DNA of 64,000 nucleotides from Aplectana chamaeleonis (taxonomy: Eukaryota; Nematoda; Chromadorea; Rhabditida; Cosmocercidae): the NCBI GenBank assembly GCA_029168955.1, contig JAPDOI010000139.1:310001-374000 (forward strand), written 5' to 3'. Shown piece by piece: positions 62,716 through 64,000 of this stretch. Both the position numbers and the translations under genes were made by a program. Each line of letters opens with the position of its first letter. The stretch's first letter is position 1. The notes beneath the pieces were generated by a model. That model was given only the letters and a program-made list of their open reading frames with translations, was not told the origin of the DNA and did not search any database.

Positions 62716-63948
62716 TTGTTTGCCGCACATCCAAACGACAGTCACTGCAAGAGCAAGAAGCGTGAATAAGACCGAGACGAACGCTGCTGGATGATGGATG
62801 TAGATTTCAAACAACATTCCGGCAAGGCTGTTCTCCACCGTTTGAACTGCAGTGGATGGCGAAGTAATCTACAAAAAGCACACGTTTCATGAAAGCTAAA
62901 CAACAAACTTCACCAAACGGACGTACCTGATTGGCACCATTGGGATCTGGTTTGTACTCAATATGTGGAAATGAAGGAGTATTAGAGAATCGAATGGGGA
63001 AAATTGCCCCCAGATCAACAGCCGGCTTCTCATGATACCCTGAAACACAGACCGCAAGTAAGTCAGACAGCAGTATATTAAATTCTAGCCCTTTACTTCA
63101 TCCCAATCAAACGAAAAAGAGACTGAACGCGCGGCTGTTGCTCCCTCCTGCTAGCGGTAGTTCATTTTTGAGGCAAAAACCCTATCACATCTGTACAGGC
63201 GCTAAAAAAGCCCATTTCAGCCATCCCACATGGGGGACATGAACACGATCTGAGATTCAGATCTGAGATACAAGCGAGCTATTTCAAAGCAGCCATGTTC
63301 CTATGCCCAAACCACGCTGCATTTAAAGAGCCAAAATAAACATTGGCCCGTAACTGTTGTGATACCACACCTCTGCACCGCTGACGTGTCAGAAATGACA
63401 GGAAATGGAGGAACAGAACGTCTTGATACTCTTCCGGATTCGTTCTGCAGAAGACAAGTACGACTTCAAATTCACTATTTCCGAAGAACGCTGCCCACAA
63501 CATAAGCGATTCTCGTCCAAAGTTCAGTTCACTTGATTGTTCAGAAACTTTCCGCAAATCTCGTCAATCACATCTCACGACGTCGAAGACATCAATACTG
63601 AAGTCCTCCTCACCGGAGAAACTTACTTGAAAGCTTAGAATGGATTAATGGAATGCAGATGGAGATAGGTCGGCGTGCATCCGGAAGAGACTTTGCGTTC
63701 ACTGTTGAAGGTTGGCGCAAACCCGGTGCACCTATGCTCTAGCATATGGCACCGAGTTTGCGCCAACCTTCAACAGTGAACGCGAAGTCTCTTCCGGATG
63801 CACGCCGAGGTTATGTATCTTCAACAACGTCACTCTGGTCCTGTCGGTAATCATTTCACATCTGATAAAGCTAGGTCAGGCAGCCACGTCAGACTCAGCG
63901 ACACAAATGCCATTCTTCGTATACTGGATGTATCCGCGAAACGGATAG
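62716..63948 (-). CDS. ire-1: Probable IRE-1 luminal-domain end and transmembrane exons
   Basis: Minus-strand exons at about 63948-63880, 63039-62927 and 62868-62716. The first encodes YTKNGICVAESDV, matching the vertebrate IRE1 segment around GDKGECVITPSTDV. The second encodes YHEKPAVDLGAIFPIRF, matching the GHHETPLSASTKMLERF segment. The third has a stretch of about 23 hydrophobic residues (AFVSVLFTLLALAVTVVW), the expected single transmembrane helix, and ends in phase 0 at a GTATGT donor. The kinase exons at 44876 start in phase 0 on the same strand. A missing exon between the first two is likely, since roughly 20 residues are unaccounted for. The rest of the luminal domain lies beyond the window. 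Linkage to the kinase exons across 17.8 kb is inference. Confidence 0.7.
63670..63808. mobile_element. About 139-bp hairpin MITE, copy 3 (inside ire-1 intron)
   Basis: An almost perfect palindrome from TCGGCGTGCATCCGGAAGAG to its inverse; the arms share CACTGTTGAAGGTTGGCGCA. It is the best preserved of the three copies. Confidence 0.85.
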
Positions 63949-64000
63949 CTGCGGGCCCCTCAGCAGCCCGCGCGCCTGTCGCGTGCGTCGATCGATCACC

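Overview
The window looks like nuclear DNA of a parasitic strongylid (hookworm-like) nematode. This is inferred from three things: small nematode-type introns (40-60 nt, TTTCAG acceptors) alternating with huge ones, protein matches to nematode families (astacin NAS proteases, IRE-1), and an extreme load of small inverted-repeat elements. Species cannot be fixed from the sequence alone.

Three host genes are supported by homology-bearing exons with matching splice phases. (1) An astacin metalloprotease with EGF and partial CUB domains lies on the minus strand in eight exons (7230 down to 4191). It has an in-frame TGA in its EGF exon and one junction whose phases do not fit. (2) A plus-strand gene (about 21.43-33.34 kb) encodes a protein resembling CCDC50/Ymer, an adaptor with ubiquitin-binding MIU-type helices. 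It has six linked exons and a 7.6-kb intron full of repeats. (3) ire-1, the ER-stress sensor kinase/endoribonuclease, lies on the minus strand. The kinase and RNase exons are at 44876-42920. Exons for the end of the luminal domain and the transmembrane helix are at 63948-62716. If these are one gene, a 17.8-kb intron separates membrane helix and kinase, and that intron holds most of the mobile DNA at 45-62 kb.

The rest is mobile DNA. A broken non-LTR retrotransposon with an RTE-like reverse transcriptase and a short repeated 3' tail opens the window. At 57.4-61.2 kb two Penelope-like elements (reverse transcriptase plus GIY-YIG endonuclease) face each other head to head. Both are broken, and both carry a hammerhead-like motif near the 3' end. 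A DDE transposase fragment sits inside nested inverted repeats at 46.1-49.0 kb. At least four MITE families occur in several copies: A, ends GTAAAGTCTGTCCG; B, ends TATAGCCT; C, TTAA-flanked AGGCAGTGGTC ends, about 550 bp; and a 140-bp hairpin starting TCGGC. There are also about 800-bp palindromes and elements built from repeated short words (for example around CGGCAAA or GGATCGCTGG).

Layout: 0-1.4 kb RTE remnant; 2.9-7.2 kb astacin; 7.3-21 kb repeats; 21.4-33.3 kb CCDC50-like gene; 33.4-42.9 kb repeats; 42.9-44.9 kb ire-1 kinase/RNase; 45-62.5 kb transposons inside the proposed ire-1 intron; 62.7-63.95 kb ire-1 luminal/TM exons. I found no convincing tRNA, rRNA or CRISPR feature.
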